Part shown: in pieces, positions 29,586 through 38,362 of the stretch
Position numbering within the stretch: position 1 is the stretch's first letter
How the letters are laid out: each line of letters begins with the position of its first letter
NCBI RefSeq assembly: GCF_900095725.1
Contig: NZ_FMMP01000016.1
Location: 1 to 64,000, forward strand
DNA from: Cellulosilyticum sp. I15G10I2
GTDB taxonomy: Bacteria > Bacillota > Clostridia > Lachnospirales > Cellulosilyticaceae
Direction: 5' to 3'
Length of the DNA: 64,000 bases
The notes under the pieces: model-generated
Databases searched by the model: none
What the model was told of the DNA's origin: nothing
The model's input: the letters and a program-made list of their open reading frames with translations, nothing else
Program-made: the position numbers and the translations under genes

Positions 29586-31013
29586 CTACTTCATCTTTAT
29601 TTTTTGTCCTGGAGTGTACATAGAAGGATTTGTAATAATATTCATGCCTTCATAGAGTCCATCCCCTTGTATTTCAACATGCACATCAGATTCCATTCCT
29701 GTCTGAACGGGTATTTCTTGAACTGTTCCTTTTTCATCTACAGCATAGATTATTTTTTGTCCCTCTTTAGATGTTAAAACAGCTTCATAGGAGGTATAAA
29801 AAACATCCGACTTTTGGTCTAAAATAATATTCAGCCTTGCTTCCATACCTATTTTTAATCCTGTATCCTTATCATTAACTTTCACTTCTGTTTCAAACTC
29901 ATTGGTGGCAGAACCTGTATCTTTTCTCGTAGTAGGTGCTATAGAAGAAACCTCTCCATTAATAACTATATCCTTTGTGCCATCTGATTTAATAATAACT
30001 TTTTGTCCCACCACTACATTTGCCACATCGTATTCTTTTATGTAAGTTGCGATAACTAATTGCCTAGTATCCTCTAGTTCAAATAGAATACCGCTGGGTG
30101 TCTGCCCTATCTTTATATTAACAGCTGTAATCGTCCCATCTGCTGGGGCCGTAATCGTAGCGTTATTCTCTTGATTTTGCAATTTACTTTCATCTACCTT
30201 TTGTTGCTCAATCGTATAAGTATAACTATCTGTATTCTTTTGCCTAGCTACATTCAACTGAATAACAGCTGCTTCATAACTGTTCTTTGCTGATTCTAAA
30301 TCAGCCTTAGCTTGTTTATAAGTTTTTTCAAAGTTTTCCTTTGCCCAATCATAGCTTTCAACGGCATTGGTATAACTCATGGCAGCTATTTTATAATTAT
30401 TTTCTGCTGTCTCATACTCACTTTTTGAAATAAAATCTTGCTCATATAAACTTTTAGCATTTTCATAATCTTTTAGACGTACATTTTTATCTATTTCAGC
30501 TTGTTCTAAGTTGTTTTTAGCATTTGATAACTCTGCATTAGTGCCTGATTGATATTCTTTACTCACGGTTTCATAGGTCAATTTTTGTTTTTCTAAAGCT
30601 AACTGTGCAGATTTTAAGTTTTTTTCTTCAAGGGCTATATTAGATTGAATGGACTGACTTTCATTTGCCATACTCTTGAGATTGGACGCAATATTTAGGC
30701 TTGTTTTTTCAATCTCCTTTTTGATACTGTCTGCATCCAAAACAGCTAATATATCTCCTTTTTTAACTTGATCGCCTACCTCTACTCTTACTTCTTTTAC
30801 AGATAAATTTTCTTTACTATAGATAGAATGCTCTTCTGCACTTTTAACAGTGCCAGACACATTAACACTATTTATGAGCTCTCCCTTATGAAGTACTGTC
30901 ATACTCACTTCGCCTGTAGCTGAGTTCCCATTTGTAAGTGTAACGCCCATAATAGTAATCATAATACTGGCTGTAATCCCTATTCCTATCATCTTTTTAT
31001 TTAGTTTTTTCAT
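29586..31013 (-). CDS. MacA-like membrane fusion protein
   Basis: A 475-aa adaptor with an N-terminal TM anchor (about 8-28), lipoyl halves (first at about 60-90, KKGDILAVLDAD), a long alpha-hairpin (about 95-285), then beta-barrel and membrane-proximal domains. It has no lipobox. AGAAGGAGAG precedes the ATG. It is the first gene of the leftward arm of a divergent system whose rightward arm encodes the regulator pair and a TolC-like protein, suggesting a regulated efflux complex. Confidence 0.85.
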   Translation of the reverse strand: MKKLNKKMIGIGITASIMITIMGVTLTNGNSATGEVSMTVLHKGELINSVNVSGTVKSAEEHSIYSKENLSVKEVRVEVGDQVKKGDILAVLDADSIKKEIEKTSLNIASNLKSMANESQSIQSNIALEEKNLKSAQLALEKQKLTYETVSKEYQSGTNAELSNAKNNLEQAEIDKNVRLKDYENAKSLYEQDFISKSEYETAENNYKIAAMSYTNAVESYDWAKENFEKTYKQAKADLESAKNSYEAAVIQLNVARQKNTDSYTYTIEQQKVDESKLQNQENNATITAPADGTITAVNIKIGQTPSGILFELEDTRQLVIATYIKEYDVANVVVGQKVIIKSDGTKDIVINGEVSSIAPTTRKDTGSATNEFETEVKVNDKDTGLKIGMEARLNIILDQKSDVFYTSYEAVLTSKEGQKIIYAVDEKGTVQEIPVQTGMESDVHVEIQGDGLYEGMNIITNPSMYTPGQKIKMK

Positions 31014-31074
31014 TTTACTCTCTCCTTCTATTCCTATTGTTCAAGTGCTGCTAATTCCCTTCTAGCTTAGAAGG

Positions 31075-31080
31075 GTTATA
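31075..31080 (-). promoter_or_regulatory. candidate -10 box of the MacAB-type operon
   Basis: TATAAC on the minus strand at the left tip of the inverted repeat; start of transcription near 31068, about 55 nt before the ATG. No good -35, so activation by the adjacent regulator is likely. Confidence 0.4.
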
Positions 31081-31128
31081 TGAATTCAACATGAACTACA
31101 GGGCAATTTCTAGTTCATGTTGAATTCA

Positions 31129-31134
31129 TATAAC
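31129..31134 (+). promoter_or_regulatory. candidate -10 box of the regulator operon
   Basis: TATAAC at the right tip of the same inverted repeat; start near 31141, about 48 nt before the ATG. It mirrors the leftward box. Confidence 0.4.
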
Positions 31135-31188
31135 CCCTTTATAGTTATAGGTGCACATGTTACTCTAATGATATAGGAGGTGAATACT

Positions 31189-31866
31189 ATGTTTAGTATT
31201 TTAGTTGTTGAAGATGATAAAAATCTCAGAAAACTTATGCTGGCTGTCTTAAAACAAAATGGTTATATTGGCTTATCTGCTGAAAATGGTGAAGAAGCAC
31301 TTCAAGTAATGGATACCTCTCATGTCGATTTGATTATTAGCGATATTATGATGCCTTACATGGATGGCTATGAACTAGCGGATACTTTACGAGAGGCAAA
31401 CTATCATTTGCCTATTCTCATGGTAACTGCTAAAGAAAGTTTTGAAGATAAAAAGAAAGGCTTCTTGATTGGTATAGATGATTATATGGTAAAACCCATA
31501 GATATGGATGAAATGATTTTAAGAGTTAATGCACTCCTACGTCGCTCTCATATTATCAATAAACATCTTCTTACTATTAAAGATGTTGTTTTAGACTATA
31601 ATGAGCTTACCGTTACCAAAAACAAAGAGTCTATCTTGCTTCCTAAAAAGGAATTCTATCTTTTATTTAAGCTTCTTAATTACCCCAAGAAGATTTTTAC
31701 AAGGCAGGAGCTGATGGATGAGATTTGGGGGATGGATGCCGAAACAGATGAACGTACAGTGGATGTACATATTAAACGGCTACGAGAAAAGTTCTTTCAC
31801 TTTAAAGAATTTGAAATTATTACCGTAAGAGGACTAGGCTATAAGGCGGAAAAATATGATGACTAA
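31189..31866 (+). CDS. OmpR-family response regulator
   Basis: A 225-aa regulator: receiver domain with acidic pair ED(D) at 8-10, phospho-acceptor D52 (SDIMMP) and a conserved Lys in VKPI, then a winged-helix domain with VDVHIKRLREK. AGGAGG lies 7 nt before ATG 31189; a GTG three codons earlier overlaps that site. It probably binds the inverted repeat upstream and controls both divergent arms. Its end overlaps the kinase gene by 11 nt. Confidence 0.92.
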   Translation: MFSILVVEDDKNLRKLMLAVLKQNGYIGLSAENGEEALQVMDTSHVDLIISDIMMPYMDGYELADTLREANYHLPILMVTAKESFEDKKKGFLIGIDDYMVKPIDMDEMILRVNALLRRSHIINKHLLTIKDVVLDYNELTVTKNKESILLPKKEFYLLFKLLNYPKKIFTRQELMDEIWGMDAETDERTVDVHIKRLREKFFHFKEFEIITVRGLGYKAEKYDD

Positions 31867-33151
31867 ACTTAGTATTAAATTAATTCTGGGCTTTATTACG
31901 ATTATGGCAATTTCCTTTATGATCTCTTTTCCTGTTACTCTATTTTTTGGCAACTCAGCTATAGAAGATGAGTTAAGGAGCAGTCAAAAAAGTATTGCAC
32001 AGTCTATTTTGCAGCTTAATGCGCAAACGCAGCTGACTATAGATGAAATCATACATATAACCTCTAATTTTATGTACACCGTCAGGGAAGTTGAAACTCT
32101 TGACAAAGATTATGTGACAAATACGCAGTTGGATGCCATTGATAAAGGCGAGATTATATCTATCTTTAAATCTGCTTCCCGTAGGTTTGATACAATATTT
32201 AAAGTAGGAGACAGCTATATCATCATTGATCTCAATCAGGAAAGTAATTTATTTGCAACTTTTAAGCTGCGAACCGGTTTTTCACTTTTTCTTTTTATCA
32301 TCATTGGCTGTTTGTTGGTGATCGCCACGGCTAAGCTGATTGTTAAGCCTATTGTAGAGCTTAGTTTAGCGACTAAAAAAGTGGCGAAGGGTGATTTTGA
32401 TGTTCAGCTTGACTATAAAAGACAGGATGAAATAGGAGATCTTGCACAAAACTTTAACCTGATGGCTAAAGAATTAAACAGTATGACCTATCTGCGCCGA
32501 GACTTTATCAGCAGTGTTTCCCATGAGTTCAAGACCCCACTTGCTTCTATCTCTGGGTTTGCAAAATTACTCCATAAAGATAACCTTTCTTTGGAAGAAA
32601 GAAAAGAATATACGGCTATTATTATCGAAGAGACCGCTAGACTTTCCAAGCTCTCTTCTAATATTCTCCGGCTTTCCAAACTAGAAAATCAGGTGATTAT
32701 GGAACAGAAAGTCAAATTTTCCTTAGATGAGCAGATCAGAAAATGTATTCTCTTATTAGAAAGTCAGTGGAGTAAAAAAGATCTTTTACTTAATATTGAT
32801 CTAGAGCGTGTTCATTTTATAGGAGATGAAGAACTGATGCAGCAAGTTTGGATCAATCTTTTAGATAATGCGATTAAGTTTTCATTGCCCCATGGCGCCA
32901 TTTCCATTATTCTCTATCAGACGCCTCACTGCATTACAGTAAAGATCTCAGATAACGGAATAGGTATGGACACTGAAACTCAAAAACGCTTATTTGAGAA
33001 ATTTTACCAAGGGGACAGATCTCATGCCACTTCTGGAAATGGCCTCGGTCTCTCTCTGGTGGAAAGAATCCTTCAGTTATGTGAAGGTTCTATTCGTGTT
33101 GAAAGCACTCCCAACGAAGGATCTACCTTTACTATTGAATTACCCATTTAA
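31856..33151 (+). CDS. sensor histidine kinase
   Basis: A 431-aa membrane kinase. TM1 (about 8-32), a ~105-residue extracytoplasmic sensor, TM2 (about 142-160), HAMP (160-212), HisKA with H223 in SVSHEFKTP, and HATPase with N-box DNAIKFS, DNGIGM and GNGLGLSL. It partners the upstream regulator (11-nt overlap). The signal is unknown; its neighbours suggest a substrate of the efflux complex or envelope stress. ATG 31856 or the next codon is the start. Confidence 0.92.
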   Translation: MMTKLSIKLILGFITIMAISFMISFPVTLFFGNSAIEDELRSSQKSIAQSILQLNAQTQLTIDEIIHITSNFMYTVREVETLDKDYVTNTQLDAIDKGEIISIFKSASRRFDTIFKVGDSYIIIDLNQESNLFATFKLRTGFSLFLFIIIGCLLVIATAKLIVKPIVELSLATKKVAKGDFDVQLDYKRQDEIGDLAQNFNLMAKELNSMTYLRRDFISSVSHEFKTPLASISGFAKLLHKDNLSLEERKEYTAIIIEETARLSKLSSNILRLSKLENQVIMEQKVKFSLDEQIRKCILLLESQWSKKDLLLNIDLERVHFIGDEELMQQVWINLLDNAIKFSLPHGAISIILYQTPHCITVKISDNGIGMDTETQKRLFEKFYQGDRSHATSGNGLGLSLVERILQLCEGSIRVESTPNEGSTFTIELPI

Positions 33152-33174
33152 AATATAATACAGAGGTGATAGAA

Positions 33175-34212
33175 ATGAACCATTTTATAAAACACTTATT
33201 AACACTGAGCCTAAGCACTATACTCATAGGCACAACTTCTCTCTATGCTGCCCAAACAAAGCCCGTTCTAACTTTAGGTAAAGCTATTGAATCAGCTTAT
33301 AGCTATAGTAATCAAATGTCTCTTAACTCAAAAGAACAAGAGGTCCTTAAAGAAAGTCTTAAAGCCAAAGAAGGCAGTACCTACTATCATTACTACAATA
33401 CTTATCTCCAAAAAGCTAAAAATGAACAACAACGTACCTTTATACAAGACCAAATAGCTTATGATATAACGTCCCGTTATAATGCTCTTGTTTTACTGGA
33501 AAAAGAAATTGTCAACTTGGATACTGCTATCGCTATTAAAAATACCGAAATGAATAGTCAAAAACTCAAAAAACAATTAGGCCTTGTCAGCTCTCTTAAC
33601 TATGCAAATACTGAGGTAGAGTTAGATAATCTAAAAATAACTAAAGCTGCAAAACTCGAATCCCTTAATAACGACCGCAGCTATTTTAAACGCCTTACTG
33701 GTAAAGACCTTACTCAGTATGCACTAGATGATACCCTGAACTTTGAGATTTTTAGAATTCCTGGGCCTATAGAAAACTATATCTCTGACAAAATAAATAT
33801 TCAGCTTAAATACGATACAGAAATGGCACAGCTATCAGCGGATAATATCCTTCAAGAGGGTGATCCTGCCATGCCTTGGTCTAACTATCTAGATGCCAAG
33901 TATCAATCTGATAAGACCTTTTCTAGTTTAGAAGATACTCAGAAAACGCTTAAACAATCCCTTTTAAACGCTTATGCTTCTCTTTTAAGCTTAGAAGAGC
34001 AAATAGGTACTACTAAGACTCAATTATCCCTTGCTAAAAAGAATTTAGCAATGAGTGAGCTGCAGCGTGAACAGGGCACAATTTCCACTACAGACTATCA
34101 TTCAAAAGCTCTATCTGTTCAAGAACTTGAGTATACTTTAAGAAGTTCTATTAACAACTACACTTCTCTTAAAAATAGTATTGAAAAACCTTGGGCTACC
34201 AGTGGCAACTAA
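33175..34212 (+). CDS. TolC/OEP-like secreted helical protein
   Basis: A 345-aa protein with a signal peptide (about 1-25, cut near YAAQ) and two helical repeats, each starting like outer-membrane efflux proteins (LTLGKAIESAYSYSNQM; second half with AKKNLAMSELQREQGTIS). TolC proteins form an outer-membrane barrel, but this one shows no obvious strand-forming inserts, and the organism looks monoderm. It may serve as a cell-wall-spanning or surface helical partner of the divergent MacA-like adaptor. ATG 33175 follows GAGGTGA; last gene of the regulator operon. Confidence 0.7.
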   Translation: MNHFIKHLLTLSLSTILIGTTSLYAAQTKPVLTLGKAIESAYSYSNQMSLNSKEQEVLKESLKAKEGSTYYHYYNTYLQKAKNEQQRTFIQDQIAYDITSRYNALVLLEKEIVNLDTAIAIKNTEMNSQKLKKQLGLVSSLNYANTEVELDNLKITKAAKLESLNNDRSYFKRLTGKDLTQYALDDTLNFEIFRIPGPIENYISDKINIQLKYDTEMAQLSADNILQEGDPAMPWSNYLDAKYQSDKTFSSLEDTQKTLKQSLLNAYASLLSLEEQIGTTKTQLSLAKKNLAMSELQREQGTISTTDYHSKALSVQELEYTLRSSINNYTSLKNSIEKPWATSGN

Positions 34213-34244
34213 CACTTAAACTTACCACTCTTATACTACATAAT

Positions 34245-34309
34245 TTTTACAGACAATTAGAAGCCCTAAGCGCATTATAAACGCTTAGGGCTTCTAATTG
34301 TCTGTAAAA
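34245..34309. terminator. long bidirectional terminator
   Basis: 28-nt arms (34245-34272 / 34282-34309), 9-nt loop, A/T ends on both sides, between converging genes. Confidence 0.9.
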
Positions 34310-34347
34310 ACTTCACGCCATAGGGTACTCTAAAACACGCCGTATGG

Positions 34348-36318
34348 TTATTTGGTATAATAGGTTAATGATTTTCTAAATGGTGAGGCTATAAAACCTT
34401 CCTTATTACAAAGGAGATTCCCTGTTGGATTGTTTTCAAAGGCATAGTGCAGTTCAGAAATTTCCTCCCTTATGATGCTACTGGGGATAGTAAGCACTAT
34501 AGTTCCTAAATCATCACAACCATCTTCTGGAGATGTTTCTATTCTGCCTATAATCTGAAATAATCTCAGATCTTTGGTCATTAGGACAAAACCATCTACA
34601 TCTTCTTTATCCACAGCCTTTATTTCTTCTCCAAAAACTCGTTTATTAATAGGATGAAGCCCATGAATTTTTTTGGTTGTTAAACCGCCTGAACAATTCT
34701 TAAAAAAACAGCGGTATTGATGATTCTCATCGAGCCATATCATTTTCTCAAGTTCAGGCCCCTGACTTACTCTATCCTGATGAAAAACTTTCTCAAGCAT
34801 ATACACTGCAAGTCTATGACCTACCTGCTTTTTATCAAGTGGATGAAGGTCATTACTTTCACCAATATCTATGGTGGTAATGAGTCCACAATCCAAAGCC
34901 TTAGCCACCTTTCTCTGGGCTTCTCGCACCTCTGGCCAACCGCTTTTTTCAGGATCTAAATCAATATCAAAATTAGCTAGCTGAACAATACCTATTGGCA
35001 ACTGAGCTGCCTTAAAACTTTCTCTTATGTAACCAATAAGCTTCTTAAGATACCCTTCGTAACTTTCTGAATCTCTTGTGTTAGACTCTCCTTGATACCA
35101 AAGAAACCCTGAAATGCCGTATTTAAAGCAAGGAGCAAGCATACCATTATGAAGTCCAGTAGGCTTATAGGGTATAAAGTCTCGGGGTGGGATAGGATCC
35201 ATCTTCCCGCCGACTTGATACAACCATTCTCCAGATAAATCAATATGCTGATCCCCGCCTTCAATATAGTAGGCTTTACCTGGCGTCCATCGTCCTTGTC
35301 CTTCATTAACAATGATACGCACAATGATCTGATTGGTTCCTTCTCTTAGAAGATCCGACGATACCCTATACCAACGTGGTGGATATTTATAATCCGTGTG
35401 CCCTACTTTTACCCCATTAATATAAGCATCATCTGCATCTACTAATGTTCCTAAATACAAGGTCCAATCCTCTTTTGACTCACCCTTTTTTACATCAAAC
35501 TCCCGTTTAAACCAAATGGAACCACAAAAGCCTTCTTCTACAAAATCCTTAAAAAAACAGGGTATAGAAACTGCCTTTTTATCTCTCCACACCAAATCCT
35601 CCAGCTTAAAATCCTGACGGTCTAGTTTTTCATACCAAGTCTTCTCCTGCTCCTCATTTTTCCTAATCTGCCCCTGAACAAAACGATCTTCCTCATATAA
35701 GGATAACAGCTCTAAATCTTTATGCAGCAGGTGTTCTTTTGGTAGCCAAGCTTGAAGGGGCGTTCCACCATAGGCTGCTTGGATAATGCCTATGGGTACT
35801 TTGGTTTCTTCATATAATAAAGATCCAAAAAAGTAGGCTGCTGCTGAGAATTCATCTATGGTTTCAGGTGACAAGGCTACCCATTCCCCTTCTATGAAAT
35901 CCTCTTTCTTTTCATGGAAATCTACCCGTTCTGCCACCTTGAATAATCGGATCATAGGATTTGATTTTTTCTCCCATTCCTCTTTGAAGGCTGCCCTTAC
36001 CCGCTTCATAGGCATCTCCATATTGGACTGTCCAGATGCCACAAAGGTCTCTCCTACATAAACATCTTTAATTGTGTATTCTCCACAGGCAGTACTTATA
36101 AAGAAAAGTTCATAAGGACCACCTGTTTCCAAAATCCCTAAGGTTATTTCAAAATTGCCTTGATAATCTGCTTTAAGATTATAATGATTACCTTGAAACC
36201 TAATCTTTAAAGTATCACTGGGTACAGACTTGCCATAAAGCCTATTGTGGGCAGCATTAGAAAGAATCATCCCATTGCTTATTAATCTTGGAAACCACAA
36301 CTTATTCATGTTCTCCAT
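34348..36318 (-). CDS. SASA-type carbohydrate O-acetylesterase
   Basis: A 656-aa esterase of the sialate O-acetylesterase (SGNH-like) family. Nucleophile Ser lies in ASGQSNMEM, an FLWYQGESNT block follows, and the catalytic Asp-His pair is NDLHP. An inserted jelly-roll segment (about 250-390) looks like a GH2 sugar-binding domain, usual in this family. No signal peptide, so it acts in the cytoplasm. In this operon it probably deacetylates imported xylo-oligosaccharides rather than sialic acid. ATG 36318 has AAGGAG 10 nt upstream and starts 1 nt after the GH67 stop. Confidence 0.85.
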   Translation of the reverse strand: MENMNKLWFPRLISNGMILSNAAHNRLYGKSVPSDTLKIRFQGNHYNLKADYQGNFEITLGILETGGPYELFFISTACGEYTIKDVYVGETFVASGQSNMEMPMKRVRAAFKEEWEKKSNPMIRLFKVAERVDFHEKKEDFIEGEWVALSPETIDEFSAAAYFFGSLLYEETKVPIGIIQAAYGGTPLQAWLPKEHLLHKDLELLSLYEEDRFVQGQIRKNEEQEKTWYEKLDRQDFKLEDLVWRDKKAVSIPCFFKDFVEEGFCGSIWFKREFDVKKGESKEDWTLYLGTLVDADDAYINGVKVGHTDYKYPPRWYRVSSDLLREGTNQIIVRIIVNEGQGRWTPGKAYYIEGGDQHIDLSGEWLYQVGGKMDPIPPRDFIPYKPTGLHNGMLAPCFKYGISGFLWYQGESNTRDSESYEGYLKKLIGYIRESFKAAQLPIGIVQLANFDIDLDPEKSGWPEVREAQRKVAKALDCGLITTIDIGESNDLHPLDKKQVGHRLAVYMLEKVFHQDRVSQGPELEKMIWLDENHQYRCFFKNCSGGLTTKKIHGLHPINKRVFGEEIKAVDKEDVDGFVLMTKDLRLFQIIGRIETSPEDGCDDLGTIVLTIPSSIIREEISELHYAFENNPTGNLLCNKEGFIASPFRKSLTYYTK

Positions 36319-36319
36319 T

Positions 36320-38362
36320 TTAATATATGCTCCTTCCCTTTTCATCTGATATACCAGACTTACGATAAAAATAGGTATTTATCTGATCTCTCCATTCTTT
36401 TGAATGTTCCAGCTGTTCTTGTAATCTGCACAAAATTCTTTTATAGGCTATGGGCTCAATGAGGCCCTCTAAACTTACAAACTGGGCTAGCATCTTTTCA
36501 ACATCCTCAACCCCTTCAAAATGGGTATCATAAATATGCTGTATCAAAGTTTTTCCCGTGGATAAGAGGTCTGTATACTTCTTATAGTGGAAAAAGAGCA
36601 GCAATTCCTCTGGGCAGGTTTCAGGGTTATTATATAGGGATGCATTAGGTTCATTATATTGACCTACATACCCCGTACCTTGGAGGGTTCGGTCCACCCC
36701 TATTCCTAAATGATCCGCCCGATGATAGGTTCCCCATCTTGAGTATTCATAACCATCAACACTTGGCCCATAATGGTGATTTGGCTGAACCATCCAGCCA
36801 ATACCCAGTGGACTTGTATACTTTTCGTAAGTCTCCCAAGATGACATTAAAATATCCAGTATAACAGCTACCACCCGCTCATCATCCCCAAAAGTCATTT
36901 GAATCCACTCTTTAGCAATTTCTTCTGCACTCAGTGAGGTAGTGTAACTGAGTCTGCCAAACCCATACAAGTTGGCAGCTGCCAGGTCATGACCCGTCCA
37001 GTTCACATCATCCCCCGTATTAGTTACGGTGGCTATCCCACACTTGTGTTGATCATAAGTTCTTCCACTGATAATGTCCGCTACAAGATCTTTGGAATCT
37101 TTGCAGTAAGTTTTAAAGCCTAAAACTTCTTTAAATAAGGGAATGAGATAACACACATGTCTTTGCTGCCCTGTATATTCTTGAGCAATCTGCACTTCTA
37201 AAATTTGGTTGGTGTTTTTAAGTTTACCAAAAAGAGGAGAAACAGGTTCACGCACCTGAAAATCCATTGGGCCATTTTTTATTTGCAAAATAACATTATC
37301 CCTAAATTCCCCATCAAGAGGTGCAAAATGATCACATCCTGCTCTCGCACGGTCTGTCACCCTGTCACGCCAATCTTGCTGACAATTATAGACAAAACAT
37401 CTCCAGATAATAATTCCTCCGTGAGGCTCAATGGCTTTACCTAACATATTGGCCCCCTGAGCATGGTTACATCCATATGTAAATGGTCCTGGTCTGCCTT
37501 CTGAGTCCGCCTTTACTATAAAGCCACCCAGTTTAGGCAAATAGGTATAAATTTCCTTCATTTTGTCTTTCCACCAAGCAATCACCTCTTTATCTAAAGG
37601 ATTGGAAGTGGTAAGATTCCCTAGCTCCATAGGTGCTGCATAATTTAAACTCAGATAGAGTTTTATCCCATAATCAGCAAATATTTCACATAGCTCCTGC
37701 AAAGGTTTATAAAACTCCCTGCTTATTAGTTTTGTTGCAGCATCATTAACATTCACATTATTGATAACCGTTCCATTAATGCCACAAGAAGCCATAAGTC
37801 TTGCATACATTCTTGTGCGTTCATTGATAAGCACTTGATTATTGGCAAAAAAGAATGAGTTTCCAGCATACCCTCTTTCAATGCTGCCATCCATATTATC
37901 CCAATGATTCAACATCCTCAGTGGATTATCAGGTTTTTCATTAACAGCTATGCCTTTAATAGACTTTCCTCTTTGTAACTGACGAATGAGGTGAAAAGCC
38001 CCCTGTAAGACCCCTCCGCCATTGGTCCCTCCAATAAAAATACATCCGTTTTTTTCTCTTATTTCATAAGCATCTGGGGTACTTAACCTGTTTAGGATAA
38101 AAAGATAAATGCCTTTTTCTTCTTCCTCAAAATCCAACCTATTATCCACTGGGCTATAAGTTGTTTCCATAATCTCTACGTTCTGACAAAGAATCTCTTC
38201 TATGGCCTTTACAAGCTCTTTCCCAGCCGTACTCACCACTCTATATTCATCAACTGCTGTCTCATTCTTTTGGATAAACACCTTGCTTAAGGATAATCCT
38301 TTATTTAAATCAATACTTTTTTCATTTTTACGATAGTTTAACCACATTTTTTCAAAATTCAT
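36320..38362 (-). CDS. aguA: GH67 alpha-glucuronidase
   Basis: A 680-aa enzyme that removes 4-O-methylglucuronic acid from the non-reducing end of aldouronic acids. The general acid is E288 in KADSEGRPGP; D344 and E372 (REP) are spaced 28 apart, as I recall for the D364/E392 pair of Geobacillus AguA. The DNV..QIKNGPMDFQ block is diagnostic. No signal peptide: cytoplasmic. Its start overlaps the GH3 gene by 11 nt with AGAGGG before the ATG. Confidence 0.95.
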   Translation of the reverse strand: MNFEKMWLNYRKNEKSIDLNKGLSLSKVFIQKNETAVDEYRVVSTAGKELVKAIEEILCQNVEIMETTYSPVDNRLDFEEEEKGIYLFILNRLSTPDAYEIREKNGCIFIGGTNGGGVLQGAFHLIRQLQRGKSIKGIAVNEKPDNPLRMLNHWDNMDGSIERGYAGNSFFFANNQVLINERTRMYARLMASCGINGTVINNVNVNDAATKLISREFYKPLQELCEIFADYGIKLYLSLNYAAPMELGNLTTSNPLDKEVIAWWKDKMKEIYTYLPKLGGFIVKADSEGRPGPFTYGCNHAQGANMLGKAIEPHGGIIIWRCFVYNCQQDWRDRVTDRARAGCDHFAPLDGEFRDNVILQIKNGPMDFQVREPVSPLFGKLKNTNQILEVQIAQEYTGQQRHVCYLIPLFKEVLGFKTYCKDSKDLVADIISGRTYDQHKCGIATVTNTGDDVNWTGHDLAAANLYGFGRLSYTTSLSAEEIAKEWIQMTFGDDERVVAVILDILMSSWETYEKYTSPLGIGWMVQPNHHYGPSVDGYEYSRWGTYHRADHLGIGVDRTLQGTGYVGQYNEPNASLYNNPETCPEELLLFFHYKKYTDLLSTGKTLIQHIYDTHFEGVEDVEKMLAQFVSLEGLIEPIAYKRILCRLQEQLEHSKEWRDQINTYFYRKSGISDEKGRSIY

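Larger units (their letters stand above)
31073..31136. repeat. perfect 26-bp inverted repeat between divergent operons
   Basis: Arms 31073-31098 and 31111-31136 are exact complements around a 12-bp loop. Each arm ends outward in TATAAC and contains the pair TTCAT-N6-TTCAT (11-bp period). It is centred between the MacA-like and response-regulator genes. Confidence 0.9.

Noticed and set aside
31073-31136. A MITE or transposon end
   Set aside because: No flanking target-site duplication or second copy in the window, and its position exactly between two divergent start codons fits a regulatory site better.
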